NCBI GenBank assembly: GCA_022843945.1
Contig: JALHMR010000001.1
Location: forward strand, 62,001 to 126,000
DNA length: 64,000 nt
Direction of reading: 5' to 3'
Source of the DNA: Rhodospirillaceae bacterium
GTDB lineage: Bacteria > Pseudomonadota > Alphaproteobacteria > CACIAM-22H2
The notes below the pieces were generated by a model that was not told the origin of the DNA, searched no databases, and saw only the letters and a program-made list of their open reading frames with translations. A program made the translations under genes and the position numbers. Positions 8,979-17,041 of this stretch are shown here, piece by piece (position 1 is the stretch's first letter; the number at the start of each line of letters is the position of its first letter).

Positions 8979-9497
8979 CTACTCGACGTGGGCCGGCTCG
9001 GAATCGGCTGACGCGGCGACGGCTTGGCGCCCGCTCGCCACCGCGATCAACTCGTCCACGAAGGCGATGAACAGAACCGTGACGCCGATGGCCATGGAAA
9101 GCTGCGGGATCCACAGGGGCGTCCTGTCCTGGGCGTCGGAGACAGCATGGAACTCGTAGGACCACCATGCCATGGTCCACGAGAACCAGGCGAAGAGCGC
9201 CGTCAGTACCACCGCCAGCAACAGGCAGCCGACCTCGAAGCGCTGGCGCCAGGGCGGCGGCAGACGTTGCAAAATCAGGGTGACGCGGATGTGCTCTCCG
9301 CGTTTGAGCGTGTGCGCCAGGGCGAAGAACGAAGCCGCCGCCATGCTGTACCCGGCGTAGGCGTCGGTGCCCTGGATATAGAGGCCGAAATAGCTGCCCG
9401 CGACCTGAACCAGGATATTGAGCAGGATGAGGACCATGAAGGCGCCGGCAACCCAAGCGCAGATGTCATAGGTCCGATCGAGAAGTCGACGCATCAT
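8979..9497 (-). CDS. dctQ: TRAP transporter small permease (DctQ type)
   Basis: A 172-residue protein with four transmembrane helices. The first is MVLILLNILVQVAGSYFG, which runs into the region ending YAGYSMAAASFFALAHTLKRGEHIRVTLI, typical of DctQ. It partners DctM in the membrane and is needed for transport. The C-terminal tail (after FVDELIAVASG) is short and hydrophilic. It lies between dctP and dctM. An intercistronic hairpin with a U-rich tail separates it from dctP. Confidence 0.9.
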   Translation of the reverse strand: MMRRLLDRTYDICAWVAGAFMVLILLNILVQVAGSYFGLYIQGTDAYAGYSMAAASFFALAHTLKRGEHIRVTLILQRLPPPWRQRFEVGCLLLAVVLTALFAWFSWTMAWWSYEFHAVSDAQDRTPLWIPQLSMAIGVTVLFIAFVDELIAVASGRQAVAASADSEPAHVE

Positions 9498-9520
9498 GAG
9501 ATCAATACGAAAGCACGGCT

Positions 9521-9556
9521 GAAAAAGAAACGGGGCCGATCCGTCGATCGGCCCCG
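9521..9556 (-). terminator. Hairpin with U-tract between dctP and dctQ (attenuating terminator)
   Basis: On the minus strand the transcript leaving dctP forms a perfect 11-bp GC-rich stem (arms 9556-9546 and 9541-9531) with a four-base loop. It is followed by TTTCTTTTTC, the complement of plus-strand 9530-9521. This is a textbook intrinsic terminator. Because dctQM lies 24 bases beyond, partial read-through would give more binding protein than permease. Confidence 0.75.
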
Positions 9557-9584
9557 ATGCAGAATCAATGCCGTTCCGGCTCCG

Positions 9585-10562
9585 TCAGGAGCCTGTCCGG
9601 TAAGCCTTGACCAGCGCCTCGCCATCGGCACCGGCCCGTTTCAGCCAATCCTTGGTCAGCTCTTCGCCGAACTTCTGGAAACCCGCCTTGAGGGCCGGCG
9701 GCGGCGGCGCCGACACGGTCATGCCGTTCTTGCGGAACTCGTCGAAATAGAACGTGGCCAGCCGCGCGCTCTCCGCCCAGCCGCGGGCCTCGGCGACACC
9801 GGCGGCCGTCACCACGGCCTTCTGGGTAGCGGCATCAAGCTTCTTCCAGGCCGCCTCGTTGACGAAGATCATATTCTTCGGCAGCCAAGCCTGCACGTCG
9901 TAGAAGAACTTGATGTGCTCCCAGATCTTGATGTCGAAGCCTGTCGAGCCGGACGAGATCATCGAATTGACGCGGCCGGTGGCGAAGGCCTGCGCCGCCT
10001 CAGCGGCCTGGATGGTCGTGACCTGCATGCCCGCGAGCTGGCCGAGAAGCCCAGCCGAGGCGCCATAGGAGCGGAACTTGAGACCCTTCAGATCGTCGGC
10101 CGTGGCCAGCGCCTTGGGCGAGTAGAAACCCTGCGGCGGCCACGGCACCCAATAGAGCAGACGCATGCCCTGGGCGGCGAGGCGCTTTTCGATCATCGGC
10201 TTCTGGGCATTAGCCAGCTTGCGGGACTCGTCGAAGCTGGTCGCGAGGAACGGCACGTTGTCGGCGCCGAAGATCGCATCCTCGTTGTCGAGCACGACCA
10301 TCAGCAGCTCGCCGATCTGCGCCTGGCCGGTCTGCACGGCGCGCTTGATCTCGGGCACCTTGAACAGCGAGGCGCCGGGATGCACGGTGATCTGCAGCTT
10401 GCCCGCCGTCGCATCCTTGATGTCGTTGGCGAACTTGACGAGGTTCTGAGAATGGAAATTGCCCGCCGGATAGCCGGCCGGCAGATCCCACTTCGTCTGG
10501 GCTGCGGCGGTGCCGGCGACGCCCAACGTCAAGGCAGCTGCCAGTGACACGATCTTGCGCAT
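9585..10562 (-). CDS. dctP: TRAP transporter solute-binding protein (DctP type)
   Basis: A 325-residue periplasmic ligand-binding protein with a classical signal peptide (hydrophobic run, then GTAAAQ cleavage). The mature chain has HSQNLVKFANDIKDATAGKLQITVHPGASLFK, then the family's FYSPKALATADDLKGLKFRSYG region with the carboxylate-binding Arg. It delivers a carboxylate to DctQM. It sits downstream of the catabolic run (98 bp after the lipoprotein hydrolase) and upstream of dctQM, so the transporter probably imports the substrate of that pathway or a similar acid. The start is ATG at 10562. Confidence 0.92.
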   Translation of the reverse strand: MRKIVSLAAALTLGVAGTAAAQTKWDLPAGYPAGNFHSQNLVKFANDIKDATAGKLQITVHPGASLFKVPEIKRAVQTGQAQIGELLMVVLDNEDAIFGADNVPFLATSFDESRKLANAQKPMIEKRLAAQGMRLLYWVPWPPQGFYSPKALATADDLKGLKFRSYGASAGLLGQLAGMQVTTIQAAEAAQAFATGRVNSMISSGSTGFDIKIWEHIKFFYDVQAWLPKNMIFVNEAAWKKLDAATQKAVVTAAGVAEARGWAESARLATFYFDEFRKNGMTVSAPPPPALKAGFQKFGEELTKDWLKRAGADGEALVKAYRTGS

Positions 10563-10660
10563 GGGAAACCCCGTTCGTCGTTTTTGTTGAAGGCCGGCCT
10601 TGAGCCGGGTTTCGCAACACTGTGCCGGCTCATCGGAGCGAGGTCAAGACAGGGTGCCTG

Positions 10661-11743
10661 CTAAACCCGCTCGGCCATCAGCGCCGTCAGCGCCGCCCAC
10701 AGGCGGTAGAGATCGACGAGCCCGGTCGGGCTGAGCGCGGCATGGGCGAAGCTGCCCAGCACGGTCAGCCGAACCTTGTCCGGCGGCAAGGCTACTGCGA
10801 GAGCTTCGCTCTCGGTATAGGGGATGATGGCGTCGTCGCGGCCGTGCACGAGATGGAAGCGCGCCTCGACGCCGCTGAAATCGCGCCCGGCCAGGCTCAG
10901 GGCGTTCAGATCGTCGCGGATCGCCTGGGGCAGTTTCGCGATCAGGGCGGGCACGCGCTCCGAGTCACGATTGGCGAGCAGCGCCACCACCGCCTCCCCC
11001 TCCGGACCCAGGCCGGTCTCGAGATCGGCGACGTTGGCGTCGAGATCGGCCAGCTTGCGGCGCGCCATGGCGGTGAGCGCCGCGCGGTCGTGTAGGCTTT
11101 CGAGGCGCTCGGCATTGGCCAGCACGAAGACCCATTTGCCGTAGGCGTTGGGCACCGCCTGCTGCCAGGCACCGCCCGGCGAGCGGAACTGGCCGGTGGT
11201 GAAGAAGGTCGTCACCGCGACACTGTCCGAGTAGCCACCGATGGCGACCACGAAGTCGGTGCGGTGGCGGAGGTCGGGCTCGAGCACGGCGAGGATCGCC
11301 GGCCCCGAGGCGTAGGAGATGGCGGCGACACCGACCGGCACGCGCGCCGCACTCTGCGCGATCAAATGCCGGAGCGCCGCAGCGATGGGCTGCTTGTCAT
11401 CGGCCGAGATACGCTGCTGGGAGAAGTTCGGCAGGTTGGGAATCAGAACGGCAAACCGTTTGCGGGCCAATGCGTCGGCCAGCAGGACGAGACGCGGGTC
11501 ACGCCGGCCCTCCGGCGCCAAGCCGGGAACGAGCACTAGCGCCGCCTCGGGCGTCAGGCCGGGCAGCTGGTAAAGATCGCCCTCGCCGCCGGTCCATTTG
11601 ACTTCGCGGCGCGCGGGCGCGGCCTCGCCCCGGCCGGGATCGCCGGCGCTCTGCAGCTGGACCAGCGCGTCGAAGGCATCGAGCGCGTCGAGCGGCGAGC
11701 AGGCCGACAGCGCCAGGAACAGGACCGCGGCGAGGCGCCGCAT
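10661..11743 (-). CDS. Lipoprotein alpha/beta-hydrolase
   Basis: A 360-residue protein with a lipobox (LSAC at residues 12-15) and therefore probably lipid-anchored. The body looks like an alpha/beta-hydrolase: ALVLVPGLAPEGRRDPRLVLLADALARKRFAVLIPNLP in the first part, and a late FHLVHGRDDAIIPYTES segment that fits the acid/His region. The nucleophile region reads VAAISYASGPA, where a Ser sits in an elbow-like A-I-S-Y-A rather than canonical GxSxG. Substrate unknown; an ester or lactone is plausible from context. It starts three bases after the SMP-30 gene stop and is last of the catabolic set before dctP. Confidence 0.7.
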   Translation of the reverse strand: MRRLAAVLFLALSACSPLDALDAFDALVQLQSAGDPGRGEAAPARREVKWTGGEGDLYQLPGLTPEAALVLVPGLAPEGRRDPRLVLLADALARKRFAVLIPNLPNFSQQRISADDKQPIAAALRHLIAQSAARVPVGVAAISYASGPAILAVLEPDLRHRTDFVVAIGGYSDSVAVTTFFTTGQFRSPGGAWQQAVPNAYGKWVFVLANAERLESLHDRAALTAMARRKLADLDANVADLETGLGPEGEAVVALLANRDSERVPALIAKLPQAIRDDLNALSLAGRDFSGVEARFHLVHGRDDAIIPYTESEALAVALPPDKVRLTVLGSFAHAALSPTGLVDLYRLWAALTALMAERV

Positions 11744-11746
11744 GGC

Positions 11747-12661
11747 CTAAGCGTGGGAGACGAGCTTGCGCCCGGCCACCGGCAGCGTGGCGGTCAGGAT
11801 GCGGCCGCCGTGAGACTCGGTGATGTAGAGGGTCTTGTTGCCCGGCCCGCCGAAACAGGCGTTGGTCCAGGGCAGGCCTTCGCAATCGATCAGGTGCGTC
11901 GGCCGGCCGAGTCTGTCGAAGCGCCAGACGCCGATGCCGAGCTGGCAGACGATGATGCCGCCCTCGGCGTCGAGCGCCAGCCCGTCCGGTCCGCCGGTGC
12001 CGCCGGAGAGCTGGATGAAAGTGCCGACCTTGGCCAGGGTGCCGTCCTTCATCAGTGGCAGACGCCATACTGCATTGGCCCGCGTCACCGCGAGATAAAT
12101 CTGGTCCTCGTGCAGGTTGAGCACCAGGCCGTTGGGGCTCGGCACCTTGTCGATCAGCAGATCGAGCCTGCCGGCCGTCGTCAGGCGGTAGACGCGGCCG
12201 GTCGGATCCTGCCAGCCGGTCTGGCCCTGGTCGGTGAAATAGAGATCGCCGTTGGCGGCATAGGTCAGGTCGTTGAGGCCCTTGAAGCTCTGGCCGTTAT
12301 GGGTCTCGCGCAAGGGCGTGACCTTGCCCGTCGCCGGATCGAGGTTGAGCAGGCCCCGCTTGTAGCAGGCGATGACCATCTTGCCGTCCTGGCGGATGAC
12401 CAGGCCGTTGGGCCAGCCGTCATACTCCGCGATCACCGACCAGTCGCCCGCCGGCGTGATCTTCAGGATGCGGCCGTTGGCGATGTCGGTGATGAAGAGA
12501 TTGCCGGCGCGGTCGAAGCTCGGCCCCTCGAAGAACGAGTCCGGCGCCACACCGCCGCGGTTGCTGTCCACCCATTCGCTGGGCGTCTTTTTGCGCAGCG
12601 TCTCGGGCAGGCGGGCGAACTCCTCGGGCACGAGGCGCTGGGGCGGGGCAAACAGGCTCAT
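11747..12661 (-). CDS. SMP-30/gluconolactonase/LRE family protein
   Basis: A 304-residue six-bladed beta-propeller type protein. Recognisable repeats are FFEGPSFDRAGNLFITDIANGRI, GLNDLTYAANGDLYFTDQG and GGPDGLALDAEGGIIVCQ. These supply the Glu, Asn and Asp ligands of the catalytic divalent metal in SMP-30 lactonases, which hydrolyse sugar or other lactones. No signal peptide is visible, so it should act in the cytoplasm. ATG at 12661 overlaps the stop of the CoA-transferase gene by four bases (ATGA), indicating translational coupling. The reading frame continues upstream through the CoA-transferase gene without a stop, but that part is antiparallel noise and not a fusion. Confidence 0.88.
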   Translation of the reverse strand: MSLFAPPQRLVPEEFARLPETLRKKTPSEWVDSNRGGVAPDSFFEGPSFDRAGNLFITDIANGRILKITPAGDWSVIAEYDGWPNGLVIRQDGKMVIACYKRGLLNLDPATGKVTPLRETHNGQSFKGLNDLTYAANGDLYFTDQGQTGWQDPTGRVYRLTTAGRLDLLIDKVPSPNGLVLNLHEDQIYLAVTRANAVWRLPLMKDGTLAKVGTFIQLSGGTGGPDGLALDAEGGIIVCQLGIGVWRFDRLGRPTHLIDCEGLPWTNACFGGPGNKTLYITESHGGRILTATLPVAGRKLVSHA

Positions 12662-13851
12662 GAGACGGTGATGACCTTGTCGTTGATCAGGGCGTCGATC
12701 TCCGAAGCAGAATAGCCGAGACCGGCCAGGGTTTCGCGCCCGTGCTCGCCGATACGCGGCAGGTCGTGCCGCAGGCCGAAGCGGCGCCCGGCCATCTCCA
12801 GCGGCAGCGCCGGCACCTTGGTCGGCGTGCCGTTGGGCAGCGTGATGTCGAGCAGGCCGCCGGAGGCGTTGAGATGCGGATCGTCGAACAGGTCCTCGGG
12901 CCGGGTGATTGGCGCGAAGGGCAGGCCCGTCGCCTCGCATTTTGCCATCAGCTCCGCCTTGGGAAATTTCTTGAACACGGCGGCGACAATGGGAATGAGC
13001 CGGTCGCGGGCGTGCACGCGCTGCACGTTGGTGGCGAGCGCGGCATCGGCCAGCAGGTCCGGCCGGCCGAAGGCCTCGCAGAACTGCTTCCACTGCGTGT
13101 CGCTGACCACGCCGATGAAGATCTGCTGGCCGTCCGCCGTCTCGAAGATGTCGTAGACCGCCCAGGCGGCCACCCGGATCGACATCGGCGGCAGCTGCTT
13201 GCCCGTGGTCGCGGCATAGGCCATGTGCTGGCCCATCAGCAGCACCACGCTCTCGAAGAGCGAGCTGGTGACCTCCTGGCCCTCGCCCGTCCGCTGTCGC
13301 TGGATCAGGGCCGCCATCACGCCCATCGCCCCGAACATGCCGCCCATGATGTCGATCACCGACGAGCCGGCGCGCAAGGGGCGGCCCGGCAGGCCGGTCA
13401 TGTAGGCGAGCCCGCCCATCATCTGCGCCACCTCGTCCAGGGCCGTGCGTTGCTCGTAGGGACCGGCGAGGAAACCCTTGTGCGAGGCGTAGATGAGGCG
13501 CGGGTTGAGCTGGCGCAAGGAGGCGTAGTCGAGACCGAGCCCGGCCATGGCCCCGGGACGGAAATTCTCGGTCACCACGTCGGCGGTGCCGATCAGGCGC
13601 AGGACGATCTCCCGCCCCTTCGGCGATTTGAGATCGAGGGCCAGGCTGCGCTTGTTGCGGTTGAACATGGCGAAGAAGCCCGCCCCCGAGCCGGTCAGCC
13701 GACGCGTATTGTCGCCGGCGGGCACGGGCTCGATCTTGATCACCTCGGCGCCGAGGTCGGCGAGCATCAGGCCGCAGGTCGGGCCCATGACCATATGGGC
13801 GAACTCGACCACCCGGATGCCGGCGAGCGGCAGATCGCCAGGCTCGTTCAT
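12658..13851 (-). CDS. CaiB/BaiF family class III CoA-transferase
   Basis: A 397-residue enzyme moving CoA between carboxylic acids. The family opening LPLAGIRVVEFAHMVMGPTCGLMLADLGAEVIKIEP is intact, as is GDNTR. The nucleophilic Asp is the D of ALDEVAQMMGGLAYMTG, at about residue 140. It probably activates the pathway acid to its CoA thioester for the lyase and dehydrogenase encoded beside it. It shares one base with the lyase gene stop (TGATG) and four with the SMP-30 gene. The donor and acceptor cannot be read from sequence. Confidence 0.92.
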   Translation of the reverse strand: MNEPGDLPLAGIRVVEFAHMVMGPTCGLMLADLGAEVIKIEPVPAGDNTRRLTGSGAGFFAMFNRNKRSLALDLKSPKGREIVLRLIGTADVVTENFRPGAMAGLGLDYASLRQLNPRLIYASHKGFLAGPYEQRTALDEVAQMMGGLAYMTGLPGRPLRAGSSVIDIMGGMFGAMGVMAALIQRQRTGEGQEVTSSLFESVVLLMGQHMAYAATTGKQLPPMSIRVAAWAVYDIFETADGQQIFIGVVSDTQWKQFCEAFGRPDLLADAALATNVQRVHARDRLIPIVAAVFKKFPKAELMAKCEATGLPFAPITRPEDLFDDPHLNASGGLLDITLPNGTPTKVPALPLEMAGRRFGLRHDLPRIGEHGRETLAGLGYSASEIDALINDKVITVS

Positions 13852-14780
13852 CAGGCGGCGGCTCCGAAACCCTTGGGCAGGCCGGCCATGGCGAGGTTGC
13901 CGTGGAACTCGGCGCCCGGCAGCGCCGCCTCGATCTGCCGGCGCACGCCCAGCAGCTTCTCCATGTCGATCCCGGTGCGCAGGCCCATGGCCTCGAGCAT
14001 GAACACCAGGTCCTCGGTGACGACATTGCCCGAGGCGCCCGGCGCGTAGGGGCAGCCGCCAAGTCCACCCAGCGAGGAATCGAGGGTCTTGATGCCAGTC
14101 TCGAGCGCCGCCACCGCGTTGGCCAGGCCCAACCCGCGCGTGTTGTGCAGATGCGCGCCGGTCAGCCTGTCGCCGATCTCGCGGCGCACGGCGGTGAACA
14201 GGCGCTTGATCTGCGCCGGGTTGGCGTAGCCGACGGTGTCCGCCAGGCCGACATCGTCGGCGCCGGCCTCGACCAGGCCGACCGCGAGGCGCACTACTTC
14301 ACGCTCGTCGACCGGCCCGTCGATGGTGCAGCCGAAGGCCGTCGACAGCCCGCCGGACAGGGCCGGGCGCTTGCCCTTGGGGAGCGTGCGCAGGAAATCG
14401 GCGATGCGGCGGAACTCGGCCAGCTGCTCGTCGGGCGTCTTGCGCACGTTGGACTGGCTGTGACCCTTGCTGACCGACAGCGGGAAGCTGAGCTTGTGCA
14501 CGCCCGCTGCCACGCCACGTTCCGCGCCCTTGAGGTTGGGGATCAGCGCCGCCACGGAAAGACCGGGAATGGTCAGGGCGTGCGCCACGACCTCGGCTGC
14601 ATCGGAAAACTGCGGAATCAGCTTCGGCGGCACGAAGGAGCAGACCTCGATCTCGCGCACGCCGGCCGCCGCCTCGGCGGTGATCCAGGCCTTCTTGGCC
14701 TCGGTCGGCATGAACTGCTTGGTGTTCTGCAGCCCGTCGCGAGGGCCTACCTCGCTGATCTCGACATCGATGGTGCTCAT
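13851..14780 (-). CDS. Hydroxymethylglutaryl-CoA lyase family protein
   Basis: A 309-residue TIM-barrel lyase of the HMG-CoA lyase/DRE-TIM group. It has EVGPRDGLQN (metal-binding Asp and catalytic Arg), SFVPPKLIPQFSDA, the AHLHNTRGLGLAN metal-His motif, and the signature GGCPYAPGASGN with the catalytic Cys. The usual FASASE segment is replaced by LSVSKGHSQSN, so the substrate may be a 3-hydroxy-3-methylglutaryl-CoA analogue (citramalyl-CoA-like or longer) rather than HMG-CoA itself. It sits between the alcohol dehydrogenase and CoA-transferase genes in one operon and probably cleaves the tertiary hydroxyacyl-CoA made there. Confidence 0.88.
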   Translation of the reverse strand: MSTIDVEISEVGPRDGLQNTKQFMPTEAKKAWITAEAAAGVREIEVCSFVPPKLIPQFSDAAEVVAHALTIPGLSVAALIPNLKGAERGVAAGVHKLSFPLSVSKGHSQSNVRKTPDEQLAEFRRIADFLRTLPKGKRPALSGGLSTAFGCTIDGPVDEREVVRLAVGLVEAGADDVGLADTVGYANPAQIKRLFTAVRREIGDRLTGAHLHNTRGLGLANAVAALETGIKTLDSSLGGLGGCPYAPGASGNVVTEDLVFMLEAMGLRTGIDMEKLLGVRRQIEAALPGAEFHGNLAMAGLPKGFGAAA

Positions 14781-14791
14781 GGCTCTTCAGA

Positions 14792-15841
14792 TTAGGGCGT
14801 CAGCACCGTGCGGCCAATGACCTTCCCGGCTTTCAGCTCCGCGAGCGCCGCCGGCGCGTCGTCAAGCGGCCGCGTCCCCATCGGGATACGCGGCACCTTC
14901 CCCTGGCGCACGAGGGCCAGCAACTCCTCGAGCTCACGAAGGCTGCCGGTGTACGACCCTTGGATGGTGAGCGCTCGCTGCGGAAATAGCGGCAGCGGGA
15001 TGGTGATCTGGCCGCCATAAAGGCCGACGATCACCAGCTTGCCGCCCTTGCTCAGGATGTCGATGGCGAGCTGCGCCGTCGTCGGGCCGCCGAACAGGTC
15101 GAGCACCGACCAGACCGCACCACCCGCGGCCTGCTTGAGCTGCGCCACGGCATCGGGGGCAGCACCATCGACCGCGGCGACCGCGCCGGCCTTCAGCGCC
15201 GCCGCGCGCTTCTCCGGGCTGATATCGACCGCAATTGCCGCCTTGCCGCCGAGTGCCTTGTGGATGGCGATGCACTGCAGGCCCAAGCCGCCAGCACCGA
15301 TGATGACCAGCGGATGGCGCTGCAAGGTGTCGAACTTGCGCAGCGCGCTGTAGGTCGTCAGGCCCGAACAGGCATGCGGCGCCGCCTCGGCCGGCGAAAT
15401 GTTGCCGATGTCCAGCAGGTAGCGGGGATGCGGAGCGATGATGTGGTCGCTGTACCCACCCGGTTTCTGGATGCCGAGATAGCGGGGTGCCATGCAGTGA
15501 TTCTCGAGCCCGTCCCGGCAGACGTCGCACGCACCACAACCGATCCATGGAAAGATGAGGCGTTGATCGCCGGGCTTCACGCCCTTCGCGTCGGGCCCGC
15601 AGGCCACGACCTCGCCCACCGTCTCGTGGCCGAGCGTGTGCGGCAGCTTCATGCCGCGATCGGCCATGTTGAGCCGCTTGCCGCCGCCCATGTCGAAATA
15701 GCCATCAGCGATGTGCACATCGCTGTGGCACACGCCGGCCGCCGTCACCTTGAGCAGTACCTCGGTGCCGGAGGGTTTCGGCGTGGGCCGCTCGATCGGC
15801 TTCAGCGGCGCGCCGTACTCGACGATGTCGTAGCTCTTCAC
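14792..15841 (-). CDS. Zinc-dependent alcohol dehydrogenase (MDR superfamily)
   Basis: A 349-residue NAD(P)-dependent medium-chain dehydrogenase. The catalytic zinc region has GVCHSDVH and LGHETVGEV. The structural zinc lobe is CGACDVCRDGLENHC with four Cys, and the Rossmann motif is IIGAGGLGLQ. It interconverts an alcohol and an aldehyde or ketone. The start is GTG at 15841, with AGGAG seven bases upstream (GAGGAGAACGCAC). The open frame continues upstream inside the acyl-CoA dehydrogenase gene but that part is not coding. It lies 11 bp after the acyl-CoA dehydrogenase stop, so they are cotranscribed. Confidence 0.93.
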   Translation of the reverse strand: MKSYDIVEYGAPLKPIERPTPKPSGTEVLLKVTAAGVCHSDVHIADGYFDMGGGKRLNMADRGMKLPHTLGHETVGEVVACGPDAKGVKPGDQRLIFPWIGCGACDVCRDGLENHCMAPRYLGIQKPGGYSDHIIAPHPRYLLDIGNISPAEAAPHACSGLTTYSALRKFDTLQRHPLVIIGAGGLGLQCIAIHKALGGKAAIAVDISPEKRAAALKAGAVAAVDGAAPDAVAQLKQAAGGAVWSVLDLFGGPTTAQLAIDILSKGGKLVIVGLYGGQITIPLPLFPQRALTIQGSYTGSLRELEELLALVRQGKVPRIPMGTRPLDDAPAALAELKAGKVIGRTVLTP

Positions 15842-15852
15842 GTGCGTTCTCC

Positions 15853-17028
15853 TCAATAAGACTTGGGCAGGCCAAGGACCTTCTCGGCGATGAACGAGAG
15901 GATGAGCTGCGGGCTGACCGGGGCCAGGCGCGGCACCCAGGCCTCGCGCAGGTAGCGCTCGACATGGAATTCCTTGGCGTAGCCCATGCCACCATGGGTG
16001 AGCACGGCCGTCTCGCAGGCCCGGAAGCCCGCTTCGGCGGCGAAGTATTTCGCGGCATTGGCCTCGGCGCCGCAAGATTTCTGCTGGTCGTAAAGCGTGG
16101 CCGCCTTGAGCACCAGCAATTCTGCCGCCTCGAGCTCGATCCAGCGCTCGGCCAGCGGATGCTGGATGCCCTGGTTCTGGCCGATCGGCCGGTCGAAGAC
16201 CACGCGCTCGCCGGCGTAGCGCGCCGCCCGGCGCAGTGCGGCCTTGCCCAGCCCCACCGCCTCGGCCGCGATCAGGATGCGCTCCGGATTGAAGCCGTGC
16301 AGGATGTAGGAGAAGCCCTTGCCCTCTTCGCCGATGCGGTCGCCCGCCGGCACGCGCAGATCGTCGATGAACAGCTGATTCGAATCGACGGCCTTACGCC
16401 CCATCTTCTCGATTTCGCGCACCTCGACCTTCTCCCGGTCGAGGTCCGTGTAGAACAGGGTCAGCCCGTCGGTCGGCCTGGCGTCGCTGCGGGCGGCGGT
16501 GCGAGCGAGGATCAGGATCTTGTTGGTCACCTGCGCGGTCGAGATCCAGATCTTCTGACCGGTGATGACGTAATGGTCGCCTTCGCGCACGGCCTTGGTC
16601 TTGATCCGCGAGGTGTCGAGCCCGGCATTGGGCTCGGTGACGGCGAAGCAGGCCTTGTCCCGGCCCTGGATCAGCGGCGGCAGGCAGCGCTGCTTCTGCT
16701 CGTCGCTGCCAAAGACCACGACCGGGTTGAGGCCGAAGATGTTCATGTGGATCGCCGAGGCGCCGGAGAAGCCGGCGCCGGACTCGGCAACCGTCTTCAT
16801 CATCAGCGCCGCCTCGGTGATGCCAAGCCCGGCACCACCGTACGCCTCGGGCATGGCGATGCCGAGCCAGCCGGCCTCGGCAAAGGCCTTGTGAAACTCG
16901 TGCGGATAACCGCCGTCGCGATCCTTCTCCAGCCAGTAGGCGTCGTCGAACCCGGAGCAGAGCTTCGCCACCTGGTCGACGATCGCCTGCTGTTCGTCGG
17001 TCGGCGTGAAGTTCAGGCTCACGGACAC
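15853..17028 (-). CDS. Acyl-CoA dehydrogenase
   Basis: A 391-residue FAD enzyme introducing a 2,3-double bond into an acyl-CoA. Family marks include FAVTEPNAGLDTSRIKTKAV, HYVITGQKIWISTA, the FDRPIGQNQGIQHPLAE helix and a C-terminal THGGMGYAKEFHVERYLREA. The GTG at 17028 (AGGAG five bases upstream) is preferred; a second in-frame GTG lies six bases on. Electrons would pass to ETF. It is the second gene of the minus-strand operon after the MFS carrier and supports a beta-oxidation-like branch. Branched-chain acyl groups would fit the HMG-CoA-lyase-like neighbour, but this is inference. Confidence 0.93.
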   Translation of the reverse strand: MSVSLNFTPTDEQQAIVDQVAKLCSGFDDAYWLEKDRDGGYPHEFHKAFAEAGWLGIAMPEAYGGAGLGITEAALMMKTVAESGAGFSGASAIHMNIFGLNPVVVFGSDEQKQRCLPPLIQGRDKACFAVTEPNAGLDTSRIKTKAVREGDHYVITGQKIWISTAQVTNKILILARTAARSDARPTDGLTLFYTDLDREKVEVREIEKMGRKAVDSNQLFIDDLRVPAGDRIGEEGKGFSYILHGFNPERILIAAEAVGLGKAALRRAARYAGERVVFDRPIGQNQGIQHPLAERWIELEAAELLVLKAATLYDQQKSCGAEANAAKYFAAEAGFRACETAVLTHGGMGYAKEFHVERYLREAWVPRLAPVSPQLILSFIAEKVLGLPKSY

Positions 17029-17041
17029 ACGATCTCCTGAG

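Noticed and set aside
11747-14068. Apparent 773-residue fusion upstream of the SMP-30 domain
   Set aside because: The upstream part is a shifted frame of the CoA-transferase gene. The SMP-30 gene has its own ATG overlapping that gene's stop.
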